Of a DNA stretch of 8,379 nucleotides, positions 1-8,379 are shown in pieces; position 1 is the first letter of the stretch; the number at the start of each line of letters is the position of its first letter. The stretch spans positions 1 to 8,379 of the forward strand of contig JAEYUG010000105.1 in the NCBI GenBank assembly GCA_023432805.1, in the 5' to 3' direction. The stretch comes from Bacteroidota bacterium (GTDB lineage Bacteria; Bacteroidota; Ignavibacteria; SZUA-365). The translations under genes and the position numbers were made by a program. The notes beneath the pieces are model-generated. The model was not told the DNA's origin, ran no database searches, and was given only the letters and a program-made list of their open reading frames with translations.

Positions 1-2448
1 TTTTACATCACCGCCACGCACCCCCCCCCGCCCCGGCCGGCGCGGCCGGGCGGATCGCGGCCGCTTACGGGTCCCGGCGACGGCACGCTCACCGGCATCG
101 TGCTCGATGCCCAGTCTGCCCAGCCGATCGAATACGCCAACATCGTTATCTTCCGTGCACAGGATTCCGTGATGGTCGGCGGTGGCATTTCCGGTCGTGA
201 CGGGATGTTTCTGCTCGAGAAGCTTCCCTATGGTCGCCATTACGTACGCGTGACGTTCATCGGCTACGAGCCGCGCGTCATCGACGACATTTCCCTCATT
301 CCCGGAAAGAACACGCTGTCGCTCGGCGAAATCCGCATAGAAAACGCGGCTGTGCGCATGGGTACGGTCGAAGTCACCGGCGACAAGCCCTCGGTGCTCA
401 ACAATCTCGACAAGCGCGTGTTCAACGTCGAGAAGAACATTGCGAGTTCGGGGGGATCGGCGCTCGACGTGATGGAGAACATCCCCTCGGTCACGGTCAC
501 GGCCGACGGCAATGTGGTGCTGCGCGGCAGCGCGAATGTGAACGTGTTGGTCGACGGGCGTCCGTCGGGACTTGCAGGCGTGAGCAGCTCCGACGTGCTC
601 AACCAGATCCCGGCCTCGTCGATCGAGTACGTGGAGGTGGTCACGAATCCTTCGGTGCGCTACGATCCCGACGGCACGGCCGGCATCATCAATATCGTGA
701 TGAAGAAGAAGTCGACGGGGGGGATGAACGGCGTGGCGCAGGTGAATGCGGGAAACGGCGACCGCTACAACGGCTCGCTGAACCTGAACTACCGCACGGG
801 CATCGTGAATCTGTTCGGAAGCTACGACAACCGCTTCAACCGGTTCGGTGGTACGGGCACGACCGATCGCACGAGTTCCTACACGAGCGGGGATCTGCTG
901 CTCGCGCAGAATTCCACGAGTGCAAACCGGATGCAGTTCCACACCTTCAATGCGGGCATCGACATCATGCCCGACCCGACGAATCTCGTGACGCTCGGTG
1001 CGAAGTATCGCACACATGAGTACACGGGCTCGTCGTCGTCGACGGATCTGACCTCGCTCTCGGGAGGTGACGCACTCTCGCGGATGCTGCGTTCGAACAA
1101 CGCCACGCGCACGCTCGACAGCTACGAATACACGCTGAACTGGAAGAAGACCTGGGATCCCCGTGTGCACGAGTTGACTGCGGACGCATTCTACACTCCG
1201 AACCGCATGAATCGCGACGACCTGACACTGCAGGATGTGTTCGATCTGGTCGGCGGCGGCGATCCCTACGCGACGCAGCGCCGCTCGGATGCGGCGAACA
1301 CGAACAAGATGTTCACGCTGCAGGCCAACTACATTCGTCCGATCTTCGGCACGGTGCGGCTCGAGTCGGGCTTCAAAAGCACGATCAAACGCCTGACCAT
1401 GCGCAACGACTACGAGATGTACGATGCGTCGACGGATTTCTGGCGCTACGAACCGCTGCTGAGCACGGATTTCGAGTATGATGAAGACATCCATGCCGCG
1501 TATGCGATCGCTTCCGACATGGTGTACGGCATCAAGTATCAGTTCGGTTTGCGTGCCGAGTACGTGCTGGTGGATCCACGCGAGGCGAGCGTCGTCGATT
1601 CCTACCGCCGCACCTATACGAGCTTCTATCCCTCGGCGCATCTGGTCTATCCCCTCAACGACATGCACGAGCTGCAGCTCAGCTACAGCCGCCGGGTCGA
1701 TCGTCCGGGCAACCGTCAGCTCTCCCCGTATGTGGATGTGTCGGATTCGCTGAACATCCAGCAGGGCAATCCGTACCTCAACCCCGAGTACATCGATTCG
1801 TATGAGCTCGGGCATGCGTTCAACGCAGGGCGGACTGCGGTGACGACGAATCTGTTCTTCCGTCGCACGAACGATCTGATCGAGCGCGTGACGACGCTCG
1901 AGGCGAACAATGTGACGCGGTCGACCTGGGAGAATATTGCGCGCAGCGACTCGTGGGGGCTGGAGCTGACGGCCTCGCAGCCGCTCGCGAGCTGGTGGCG
2001 CATGAATGCGAGTGCCTCCTATTACCACCTCGACATCACAGGCTCCGCCCGCGGCCAGAACTTCGATGCTTCGTCGTATTCATGGAATGCGAAGCTGAAT
2101 TCGACGATGACGGTGTGGTGGGATCTGCAGTATCAGATTCTGGCGAACTACCAGGCGCCGTCGATCGAGCCGCAGGAGCGCGAGAAGGCGATGTACGCAG
2201 TCGACATGGCGCTGCGCAAGGAGTTCTTCAAGGGGGATCTGGCGTTCACGCTGCGTGTGACCGACGTGTTCGACACGCGCGAGTGGGGCAACGAGATCTT
2301 CGGCAACGGCTTCTACTCGAACAGCCTCCGCAAGATGGATTCGCGCGTGGCCTATCTGGGTGTGAGCTGGCGCATCAACAGCGAGATGCGCGCGCGCGAA
2401 CGTGAGCGCGACCGGGTGCCACAGACCGAGGGCATGGACGATTTCTGA
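1..2448 (+). CDS. TonB-dependent receptor-like outer-membrane beta-barrel protein, 5' partial
   Basis: Frame 1 is open from the left edge to the TGA at 2446-2448, giving 815 visible residues. The first GTG (base 100) falls inside a conserved domain, so the true start and signal peptide lie upstream of the window. Visible order: a Pro/Arg/Gly-rich linker (residues 7-27); a carboxypeptidase-like regulatory domain (about 28-115, beginning GTLTGIVLDAQ); a TonB plug (about 143-237, with VVLRGS and the VEVVTNPSVRYDPDGTAGI stretch); then a long beta-barrel to the end, as in the 'outer membrane beta-barrel family' of Bacteroidota. A charged Arg/Glu tail precedes the final Phe. It should sit in the outer membrane and take up a large substrate using TonB energy; the substrate cannot be told. 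No SusD-like partner follows, which argues against a SusC/D glycan system. The class is secure, the cargo unknown. Confidence 0.9.
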   Translation, partial: FYITATHPPPPRPARPGGSRPLTGPGDGTLTGIVLDAQSAQPIEYANIVIFRAQDSVMVGGGISGRDGMFLLEKLPYGRHYVRVTFIGYEPRVIDDISLIPGKNTLSLGEIRIENAAVRMGTVEVTGDKPSVLNNLDKRVFNVEKNIASSGGSALDVMENIPSVTVTADGNVVLRGSANVNVLVDGRPSGLAGVSSSDVLNQIPASSIEYVEVVTNPSVRYDPDGTAGIINIVMKKKSTGGMNGVAQVNAGNGDRYNGSLNLNYRTGIVNLFGSYDNRFNRFGGTGTTDRTSSYTSGDLLLAQNSTSANRMQFHTFNAGIDIMPDPTNLVTLGAKYRTHEYTGSSSSTDLTSLSGGDALSRMLRSNNATRTLDSYEYTLNWKKTWDPRVHELTADAFYTPNRMNRDDLTLQDVFDLVGGGDPYATQRRSDAANTNKMFTLQANYIRPIFGTVRLESGFKSTIKRLTMRNDYEMYDASTDFWRYEPLLSTDFEYDEDIHAAYAIASDMVYGIKYQFGLRAEYVLVDPREASVVDSYRRTYTSFYPSAHLVYPLNDMHELQLSYSRRVDRPGNRQLSPYVDVSDSLNIQQGNPYLNPEYIDSYELGHAFNAGRTAVTTNLFFRRTNDLIERVTTLEANNVTRSTWENIARSDSWGLELTASQPLASWWRMNASASYYHLDITGSARGQNFDASSYSWNAKLNSTMTVWWDLQYQILANYQAPSIEPQEREKAMYAVDMALRKEFFKGDLAFTLRVTDVFDTREWGNEIFGNGFYSNSLRKMDSRVAYLGVSWRINSEMRARERERDRVPQTEGMDDF
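21..50. repeat. C9 homopolymer plus GC-only inverted repeat in the receptor's linker
   Basis: Nine consecutive C lie at 21-29. They are followed by a perfect inverted repeat CCCGGCCG-GCG-CGGCCGGG at 32-50 (8-bp stem, 3-base loop). Both fall in the Pro/Arg-rich linker codons of the receptor gene. In the visible part the C tract is in frame with the downstream protein, but all three forward frames are open upstream of it, so the sequence alone cannot show which frame is used there. Function is unknown; a polymorphic or error-prone tract is possible. Confidence 0.6.
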
Positions 2449-2463
2449 CCGGACACGATTGAG

Positions 2464-2488
2464 GACGGGGAGTGCGAAACTCCCCGTC
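2464..2488 (+). terminator. Hairpin after the receptor gene, probable transcription terminator
   Basis: GACGGGGAGT (2464-2473) pairs perfectly with ACTCCCCGTC (2479-2488) around the 5-base loop GCGAA, beginning 15 bases after the receptor stop codon. A flanking G-T wobble can add one pair. The downstream bases TCTCTGCATTCG are only weakly T-rich, so it is not a textbook intrinsic terminator. Its position between two separate genes and the strong GC stem make termination or mRNA 3'-end protection the likely role. Confidence 0.6.
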
Positions 2489-2542
2489 TCTGCATTCGTA
2501 GACCGACCTGATAATTCAACCATACAGGATTCGAAGGTCGTC

Positions 2543-3196
2543 ATGAAGAAGTTGTTTGTTCTCACCATTCTCATTCTTGGTTCATTTTCCGCATCCGCGC
2601 AGGAGCGGACGCTATTCAGCAACAGCATCGATCACGGGGGATTCGGTGGTCCCGCCGTGAAATTCACCAGCATCAAGGGAGAGTTCGGTGTCATGGTTGG
2701 CGGTTACGGTGGCTGGCTCATCGACCATACGCTGATGCTCGGTGCCGGCGGCTACGGTCTTGCAACCGACATCCGCGCCGCTCGCAGCGCCGAGCTGCTC
2801 TACGACGTGCCTGCTGCCCGTCCACTCTACCTTGATCTCGGGTATGGCGGCGGCATCGTGGAAGTGATCCTCCGCTCCGACGACCTCGTGCATGCGTATG
2901 CTAACGTGCTTGTCGGTGCCGGGTACGCGAGCTACAGACGCAGCTGGCGGGAGATTCGTCTGCACGACCAGCCGCGCGCCGATGATGATGACGATCAGTA
3001 CCATTTCGGTGGGTACGACGCGTTCTTCGTGCTCGAACCTTCGGTGAATGCCGAGCTCAACATGACGTCATGGATGCGGTTGGGTGCAGGCGTCTCCTAT
3101 CGGTACGTGTCGGGGATCGGCATGCTCGATGGCATCACGAACGCCGACCTGAAGGGTTTCTCGGGCCAGATGACGCTGAAGTTCGGCGCGTTCTGA
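2543..3196 (+). CDS. Secreted protein of unknown function, probable small outer-membrane beta-barrel
   Basis: This encodes 217 residues. The ATG at 2543 is chosen because it opens a clear signal peptide (MKKLFVLTILILGSFSASA, cleavage probably after ASA at residue 19, before QERT); the frame extends upstream to 2402 but that stretch overlaps the receptor gene and looks non-coding. GAAGG at 2533-2537 is a weak ribosome site. The mature protein alternates Gly and aromatic residues (GGFGGPAVKFT at 32-42, GEFGVMVGGYGGW at 46-58, LGAGGYGL at 66-73), has an acidic run of five Asp at 147-151 that could be a surface loop, and ends LKFGAF with a terminal Phe, as barrel proteins often do. The GG-P-VKFT/GEFGV/GGYGGW pattern resembles hypothetical proteins I associate with Ignavibacteria-type genomes, from memory only. 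No catalytic motif is visible. It lies between a receptor terminator and the lepA promoter, so it is probably transcribed alone. Confidence 0.82.
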   Translation: MKKLFVLTILILGSFSASAQERTLFSNSIDHGGFGGPAVKFTSIKGEFGVMVGGYGGWLIDHTLMLGAGGYGLATDIRAARSAELLYDVPAARPLYLDLGYGGGIVEVILRSDDLVHAYANVLVGAGYASYRRSWREIRLHDQPRADDDDDQYHFGGYDAFFVLEPSVNAELNMTSWMRLGAGVSYRYVSGIGMLDGITNADLKGFSGQMTLKFGAF

Positions 3197-3232
3197 GCGC
3201 GCCGCTCCTTCGGGCAGGGACCGATCGACACC

Positions 3233-3262
3233 TTGGCAGGAGACGTGTGCATGTGGTATATT
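3233..3262 (+). promoter_or_regulatory. Sigma-70-type promoter for the lepA operon
   Basis: TTGGCA (3233-3238) and TATATT (3257-3262) are separated by 18 bases, and TG one base before the second hexamer (3254-3255) makes an extended -10. Transcription would start near 3269, leaving a leader of about 50 bases before the lepA ATG at 3321. This is the best promoter-like sequence in the 124-base spacer. Bacteroidota housekeeping promoters often follow a different consensus (TTTG / TAnnTTTG), so the match to the general bacterial consensus is suggestive only. Confidence 0.5.
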
Positions 3263-3320
3263 TCCAGATTGGCCGGAATAATGCATGCGGCCTGACGTAC
3301 ATCGGACCAACATCTCATCC

Positions 3321-5120
<1,800 letters not shown>

Positions 5121-5151
5121 CAATTTCGATCACGAGTCCAACGCTACGCAC

Positions 5152-6084
5152 ATGAGTCCACGACCCGCTGCACGTCCCACCGGCACCAGGAAGGATGCGG
5201 CACCGCAGCTTCCCCTGAAGACGCGCGTGCTCGAATTCGCCAAGTCCATCGGTTTCGCGCTCGTCGCCGTGATCATCCTCAACAGTTTCGTGCTGGCCTC
5301 CTTCCAGGTACCGACCGGGTCGATGGAAAACACGGTGATGGCGGGCGATCTGCTCTTCGTCAACAAGTTCATCTACGGTGGCACGACGCCACCGACGGTA
5401 CCGATTCTCGGCGTGTTCACGGGGCGGGAGATCGAGATTCCCTACGTGCGTATTCCCGGGTTCCGCGACCCCGAGCGGGGGGATGTGATCGTGTTCATCT
5501 TTCCCGGCAAGCGCGAGGAGGTCAAGAGCGAGCAGTTCCAGTACTATCTCAAGCGCTGCATGGCGGTGGCGGGCGACACGCTGCAGATCGTCGACAAGAA
5601 GGTGTACATCAACGGGAAGCCGGCACCGCAGTATGATGGCGTGCAGTTCCTCTCGCCGCCGCTCGACGCCTCGCTGGTGCATCCGGACATGTTCCCGCCG
5701 GGCAAGTCCTGGAATCCCGACAACTACGGTCCCATCGTCATCCCGAAGGAAGGCATGCGGATCCCTCTTTCCCCGGACAACGTCGGGGAGTGGATCACCT
5801 TCATCCGTCGGGAGGGACATCAGGTCGAGCTGCGCGGGAGCGAGATTCTCGTCGACGGCAAGGCTGTCACTTCCTACACCGTCGAGCGCGACTACGTGTT
5901 CGGTATGGGTGACAATCGTGACGATTCGCTTGACAGCCGTTTCTGGGGTTTCATTCCGAAGGAGCATGTGGTGGGAACGCCGATGATCGTGTACTGGTCG
6001 TGGGATCCCAACATCCCGATCTTCAACCTCTTCAAGAAGCTCGGTTCGATCCGCCTTGGCCGTCTCGCCACCATCATCGACTGA
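5152..6084 (+). CDS. lepB: Signal peptidase I, first copy
   Basis: This is a 310-residue S26-family protease that removes signal peptides from exported proteins. A basic N-tail (about 33 residues) is followed by one membrane segment (about 35-51), placing the catalytic part in the periplasm. The nucleophile is Ser57 in PTGSMENTV and the general base is Lys134 in YLKRCMAVAGDTL; the GDNRDDS box is at 253-259. A long insert lies between the Lys box and the GDN box (WNPDNYGPIVIPKEG, about 187-201), as in Bacteroidota/Chlorobiota enzymes. The Lys box reads AVAGD where the usual form is GLPGD, a mild deviation shared by neither the next gene nor the classical consensus. It starts 31 bases after lepA with no visible ribosome site and overlaps the second copy by 29 bases, so it is very probably co-transcribed. 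All catalytic residues are present, so I expect an active enzyme. Confidence 0.95.
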   Translation: MSPRPAARPTGTRKDAAPQLPLKTRVLEFAKSIGFALVAVIILNSFVLASFQVPTGSMENTVMAGDLLFVNKFIYGGTTPPTVPILGVFTGREIEIPYVRIPGFRDPERGDVIVFIFPGKREEVKSEQFQYYLKRCMAVAGDTLQIVDKKVYINGKPAPQYDGVQFLSPPLDASLVHPDMFPPGKSWNPDNYGPIVIPKEGMRIPLSPDNVGEWITFIRREGHQVELRGSEILVDGKAVTSYTVERDYVFGMGDNRDDSLDSRFWGFIPKEHVVGTPMIVYWSWDPNIPIFNLFKKLGSIRLGRLATIID

Positions 6085-7093
6085 TCCCTCGTCGGACGCC
6101 TCCTCCGCCTCGCGTGACGATGCGGGGCTGGGACCTGCTGCCACGGCGGATGCTGCGGCGGGCACGGGTTCTGCGTCGGGCACGGCTTCCCCTGCGCAGT
6201 CTGCGCCGGAGGAAGCCGAAGGCAGCGGTCGACGGAGTCTGATCCATCCCAGGGAATTCTTCCGCATCCTTCTCATCGCGCTCGCGGTGGCGCTTGTGAT
6301 CAAGGCGCTGTTCATCGAAGCGTACGGGATTCCCACGCCGTCGATGCAGGGCTCGCTGCTGGTAGGGGATTATCTCTTCGTCAACAAGTTCGTGTATGGG
6401 ATCACGACGCCGCGCAACATCCCGCTCACCTCGATCCGCCTGCCGCACGTGACGCTCGTGCCCGGCTACGCGTCGCCCGCGCGGGGTGATGTCGTGGTGT
6501 TCGAGTTTCCGGGGGGGATGACGGCGGTCGAGCAGCCGAATCTGATCAACTACGTAAAGCGGTGCATCGGGCTGCCGGGCGACACGATCGAACTGGCGGG
6601 CAAGCGCGTGTATGTCAACGGCGAGCGCATCGCCGATCCCCCGACCGCCGAGTTCGCCTCGTACATGCTGCGCCGGGGCGAAGTCGAACCGGAGATCTTT
6701 CCGAAGGGACTGCCGTACAACCGGGATTGGTGGGGTCCGCGCATCGTGCCCTTCCGCGGCATGGAGATCGAACTGACGCTCGAGAACATCGATCAATGGC
6801 GTCTCTTCATCGAACGCGAGGGGCATGCGCTGCGCTTCACCACCGACGGGCAGATCGAGATCGACGGCGTGGTGGGCTCGGTGTACATGGTCGAACGCGA
6901 CTACTACTTCGTGCTCGGCGACAACCGCGACAACAGTGAAGACAGCAGGTACTGGGGCTTCGTGCCCCGCGCGAGCATCATCGGCAAGGCGATGTTCGTG
7001 TATTGGTCGTGGGATGGAACGCTGCCTGCAACACAGGTGTTCGCGCGGCTCGGTTCGATTCGCTGGGACCGGATGTTCCACGTCATCCACTAG
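6056..7093 (+). CDS. lepB: Signal peptidase I, second tandem copy, TTG start
   Basis: This is a second S26 signal peptidase, 345 residues if the TTG at 6056 is used. That codon is the only ATG/GTG/TTG in frame between the stop at 5984-5986 and the membrane segment, so the start is unusual but forced unless CTG or ATC is used or a base is wrong. Residues 2-62 are low-complexity Ser/Ala/Gly/Pro/Asp, probably a disordered cytoplasmic tail. The membrane segment is about 70-86, Ser96 is in PTPSMQGSL, Lys168 in YVKRCIGLPGDTI, and the GDNRDNS box at 288-294. The same central insert as in the first copy is present (YNRDWWGPRIVPFRG, 221-235), so the two genes are diverged duplicates. The Lys box has the classical GLPGD form. 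It overlaps the first copy by 29 bases, suggesting translational coupling. It probably handles a different subset of exported substrates, but that is inference. Confidence 0.92.
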   Translation: MAVSPPSSTDPSSDASSASRDDAGLGPAATADAAAGTGSASGTASPAQSAPEEAEGSGRRSLIHPREFFRILLIALAVALVIKALFIEAYGIPTPSMQGSLLVGDYLFVNKFVYGITTPRNIPLTSIRLPHVTLVPGYASPARGDVVVFEFPGGMTAVEQPNLINYVKRCIGLPGDTIELAGKRVYVNGERIADPPTAEFASYMLRRGEVEPEIFPKGLPYNRDWWGPRIVPFRGMEIELTLENIDQWRLFIEREGHALRFTTDGQIEIDGVVGSVYMVERDYYFVLGDNRDNSEDSRYWGFVPRASIIGKAMFVYWSWDGTLPATQVFARLGSIRWDRMFHVIH

Positions 7094-7105
7094 GGGAAGC
7101 CTCCG

Positions 7106-8239
7106 ATGCCCGGACTCTACGTGCATGTGCCCTTCTGCGAGCACAAGTGCATCTACTGCGATTTCTACAGCATCGAGACCTTCGATCTGCACGGGGCCTA
7201 CCTCGACACCGTCACGCGGGAGATCGCGCTGCGTTCACAGACGGATGTGCCTGTCGCACGCCGGGCGCCGTGTACTTCGGTGTTCTTTGGGGGAGGCACG
7301 CCGTCGCTGCTCACGCCCGTAGAGCTTGCGCGCGTGCTCGACGCGTTGCGTGCGGGATTCGCGGTTGCGCCCGATGCGGAGATCACGGTCGAATGCAATC
7401 CCGGCACCGTTGATCGCGCGAAGCTCGACGGCTTCCGCAGGGCGGGAGTCAATCGATTGAGCTTCGGCGTGCAGTCTTTTCATGCAGACGATCTGGCCTT
7501 CCTCACACGCATCCATTCCGCCGAAGACGCCGAACGGGCCGTGCGCGATGCGCGCGCAGCGGGATTCGAGAACATCAACGTCGATCTCATGTTCTCGCTG
7601 CCTGGGCAGACTGCGGAGCGATGGCTCGCGAATCTGCACCGCGCGCTGGAGCTCGGCACCACGCATCTGAGCTGCTATTCGCTGACAGTCGAGCGGGGCA
7701 CGGCGCTCTCGGCGATGTATGACAAGGGACTGGTGACGCTTCCCGGCGAGGAGAGCGATGCGGATCTGTTCGAGTTGACGATGCAGACGCTTGCAGCCGA
7801 GGGCTTCCATCATTACGAGGTGTCGAACTATGCCCGGCCGGGATTCGAGTGCCGGCACAATCTGACCTACTGGCGGCATGAGGAGTATCTGGGGTTCGGT
7901 CCCTCTGCCCACAGCACCTGGAACGGTCGACGCTCGTGGAACGTCTCGAGTCTCGGCGCCTATGTCGAGCAGATGTCGTCGGGCACGCTGCCGGTCGCTG
8001 GGGGGGAGGATCTGACGATGGAGATGCTGCGCGAGGAGTACATTTACCTGCGTCTTCGCAGCGAGGGGATTGTGCGCGGGGAGTTTCGCGCGCGCTTCGG
8101 CGGGGATGTGATCGAGGAGAATTTCGCGCTTGTGGAGCGCTGTCTGCGGGAGGGACTGCTCGTGCTTGATGGCGACGTCCTCCGTCTGACCCCTGCGGGC
8201 TTCACCGTCTGCGACGAACTCTGCACCGAATTGAACTGA
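7106..8239 (+). CDS. hemW: HemW, radical SAM heme chaperone (HemN-like)
   Basis: The 377 residues match HemW in length and motifs. The radical SAM cluster is Cys11, Cys15 and Cys18, in the form CxxxCxxCxF; the Phe at 20 replaces the fourth Cys that true oxygen-independent coproporphyrinogen oxidase HemN carries, so the old label 'HemN' would be misleading. Further motifs are GGGTPS (62-67), ECNPG (96-100), FGVQSF (120-125), DLMFSLPGQT (160-169) and HNLTYWRHEEYLGFGPSAHS (251-270), followed by a C-terminal HemN_C-type domain from about 300. HemW binds heme and delivers it to membrane heme proteins of respiration. The ATG at 7106 sits 12 bases after the lepB stop, and GGGGAAG (7093-7099, overlapping that stop) is the one reasonable ribosome site in the operon. 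It is the last gene before a repeat array. Confidence 0.95.
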   Translation: MPGLYVHVPFCEHKCIYCDFYSIETFDLHGAYLDTVTREIALRSQTDVPVARRAPCTSVFFGGGTPSLLTPVELARVLDALRAGFAVAPDAEITVECNPGTVDRAKLDGFRRAGVNRLSFGVQSFHADDLAFLTRIHSAEDAERAVRDARAAGFENINVDLMFSLPGQTAERWLANLHRALELGTTHLSCYSLTVERGTALSAMYDKGLVTLPGEESDADLFELTMQTLAAEGFHHYEVSNYARPGFECRHNLTYWRHEEYLGFGPSAHSTWNGRRSWNVSSLGAYVEQMSSGTLPVAGGEDLTMEMLREEYIYLRLRSEGIVRGEFRARFGGDVIEENFALVERCLREGLLVLDGDVLRLTPAGFTVCDELCTELN

Positions 8240-8241
8240 CC

Positions 8242-8257
8242 GGAAGCGGACGCCCTG
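8242..8257. repeat. Degenerate half-unit of the downstream array
   Basis: These bases (GGAAGCGGACGCCCTG) resemble the left half of the 27-base unit, differing by one missing base and two substitutions, and lack the right palindrome arm. The element begins three bases after the hemW stop codon. Decay or truncation of a boundary copy is the simplest reading. Confidence 0.55.
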
Positions 8258-8379
8258 GGAGGACGGACGCCCTCGTCCGTCTTAGGAGGACGGACGCCCT
8301 CGTCCGTCTTAGGAGGACGGACGCCCTCGTCCGTCTTAGGAGGACGGACGCCCTCGTCCGTCTTAGGAGGACGGACGCC
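8258..8379. repeat. Perfect tandem array of a 27-base palindromic unit
   Basis: Four identical 27-base units lie at 8258-8284, 8285-8311, 8312-8338 and 8339-8365, followed by the first 14 bases of a fifth at 8366-8379 where the window ends, so the array probably continues. Each unit starts GGAGGACGG and ends GTCTTA. Within each unit GACGGACG pairs perfectly with CGTCCGTC across the loop CCCT, extendable by a G-T and an A-T pair. The arms are themselves doubled tetramers (GGAC-GGAC, GTCC-GTCC). There are no variable spacers, so it is not CRISPR. No ATG, GTG or TTG exists on either strand of the unit, so no protein starts here. It may also serve as the 3' end of the lepA-hemW transcript, since no other terminator follows hemW. 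Confidence 0.95.

Noticed and set aside
100..102. GTG as start of the receptor gene
   Set aside because: It lies inside the carboxypeptidase-like domain (GTLTGIVLDAQ), and the frame is open to the window edge.
2510..2515. GATAAT as a -10 box for the small barrel gene
   Set aside because: It matches five of six bases and is well placed (about 28 bases before the ATG), but no recognisable -35 lies 16-18 bases upstream, so it is too weak to list as a promoter.
2402..2542. Longer start for the small barrel protein
   Set aside because: The extension overlaps the receptor's 3' end, spans the terminator hairpin and would bury the signal peptide 47 residues in.
3195..3207. GAGCG-CGC-CGCTC hairpin overlapping the stop of the barrel gene
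   Set aside because: The stem has only 5 bp with a 3-base loop and no T tract, so it may be chance in GC-rich DNA.
3285..3320. Upstream in-frame ATG of lepA
   Set aside because: It adds 12 residues (MRPDVHRTNISS) before the conserved RNFxIIAHIDHGKST start; LepA family members begin only a few residues before that motif.
8242..8379. CRISPR array
   Set aside because: The units are directly abutting with no variable spacers, and no cas-like gene is in view.

Overview
The window reads as one uninterrupted plus-strand stretch of a GC-rich genome from the Bacteroidota/Chlorobiota (FCB) side of the bacterial tree. The evidence for this is a TonB-dependent outer-membrane protein that starts with a carboxypeptidase-like regulatory domain, signal peptidases with the long insert between catalytic boxes seen in that group, and almost no Shine-Dalgarno sequences. 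The exact lineage (for example Ignavibacteria or Kapabacteria) is a guess and is not proven by the sequence.

Layout. Bases 1-2448 hold the 3' part of a large TonB-dependent receptor-like gene; its start and signal peptide lie outside the window. A clean hairpin (about 2464-2488) closes it. Bases 2543-3196 encode a 217-residue secreted protein, probably a small outer-membrane beta-barrel of unknown function. After a 124-base spacer with a good sigma-70-type promoter (3233-3262) comes a tight four-gene run: lepA (3321-5120), two tandem but diverged signal peptidase I genes (5152-6084 and 6056-7093, overlapping by 29 bases), and hemW (7106-8239). From 8258 to the window edge lies a perfect tandem array of a 27-base palindromic unit, preceded by a degenerate half-unit that touches the end of hemW.

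How the genes fit together. The four-gene run joins a translation GTPase (LepA/EF4), two membrane proteases that remove signal peptides from exported proteins, and a heme chaperone (HemW). lepA next to lepB is a well-known pairing. The two upstream genes encode exported envelope proteins, which would be natural signal peptidase clients, but nothing in the sequence ties them to the operon beyond proximity.

Most of the window is housekeeping. I do not see a new defence or mobile system. The parts that deserve a second look are the palindromic 27-base array at the right edge, the unusual TTG start with overlap of the second signal peptidase, the C9 tract with a GC-only hairpin at the left edge, and the uncharacterised small barrel protein.
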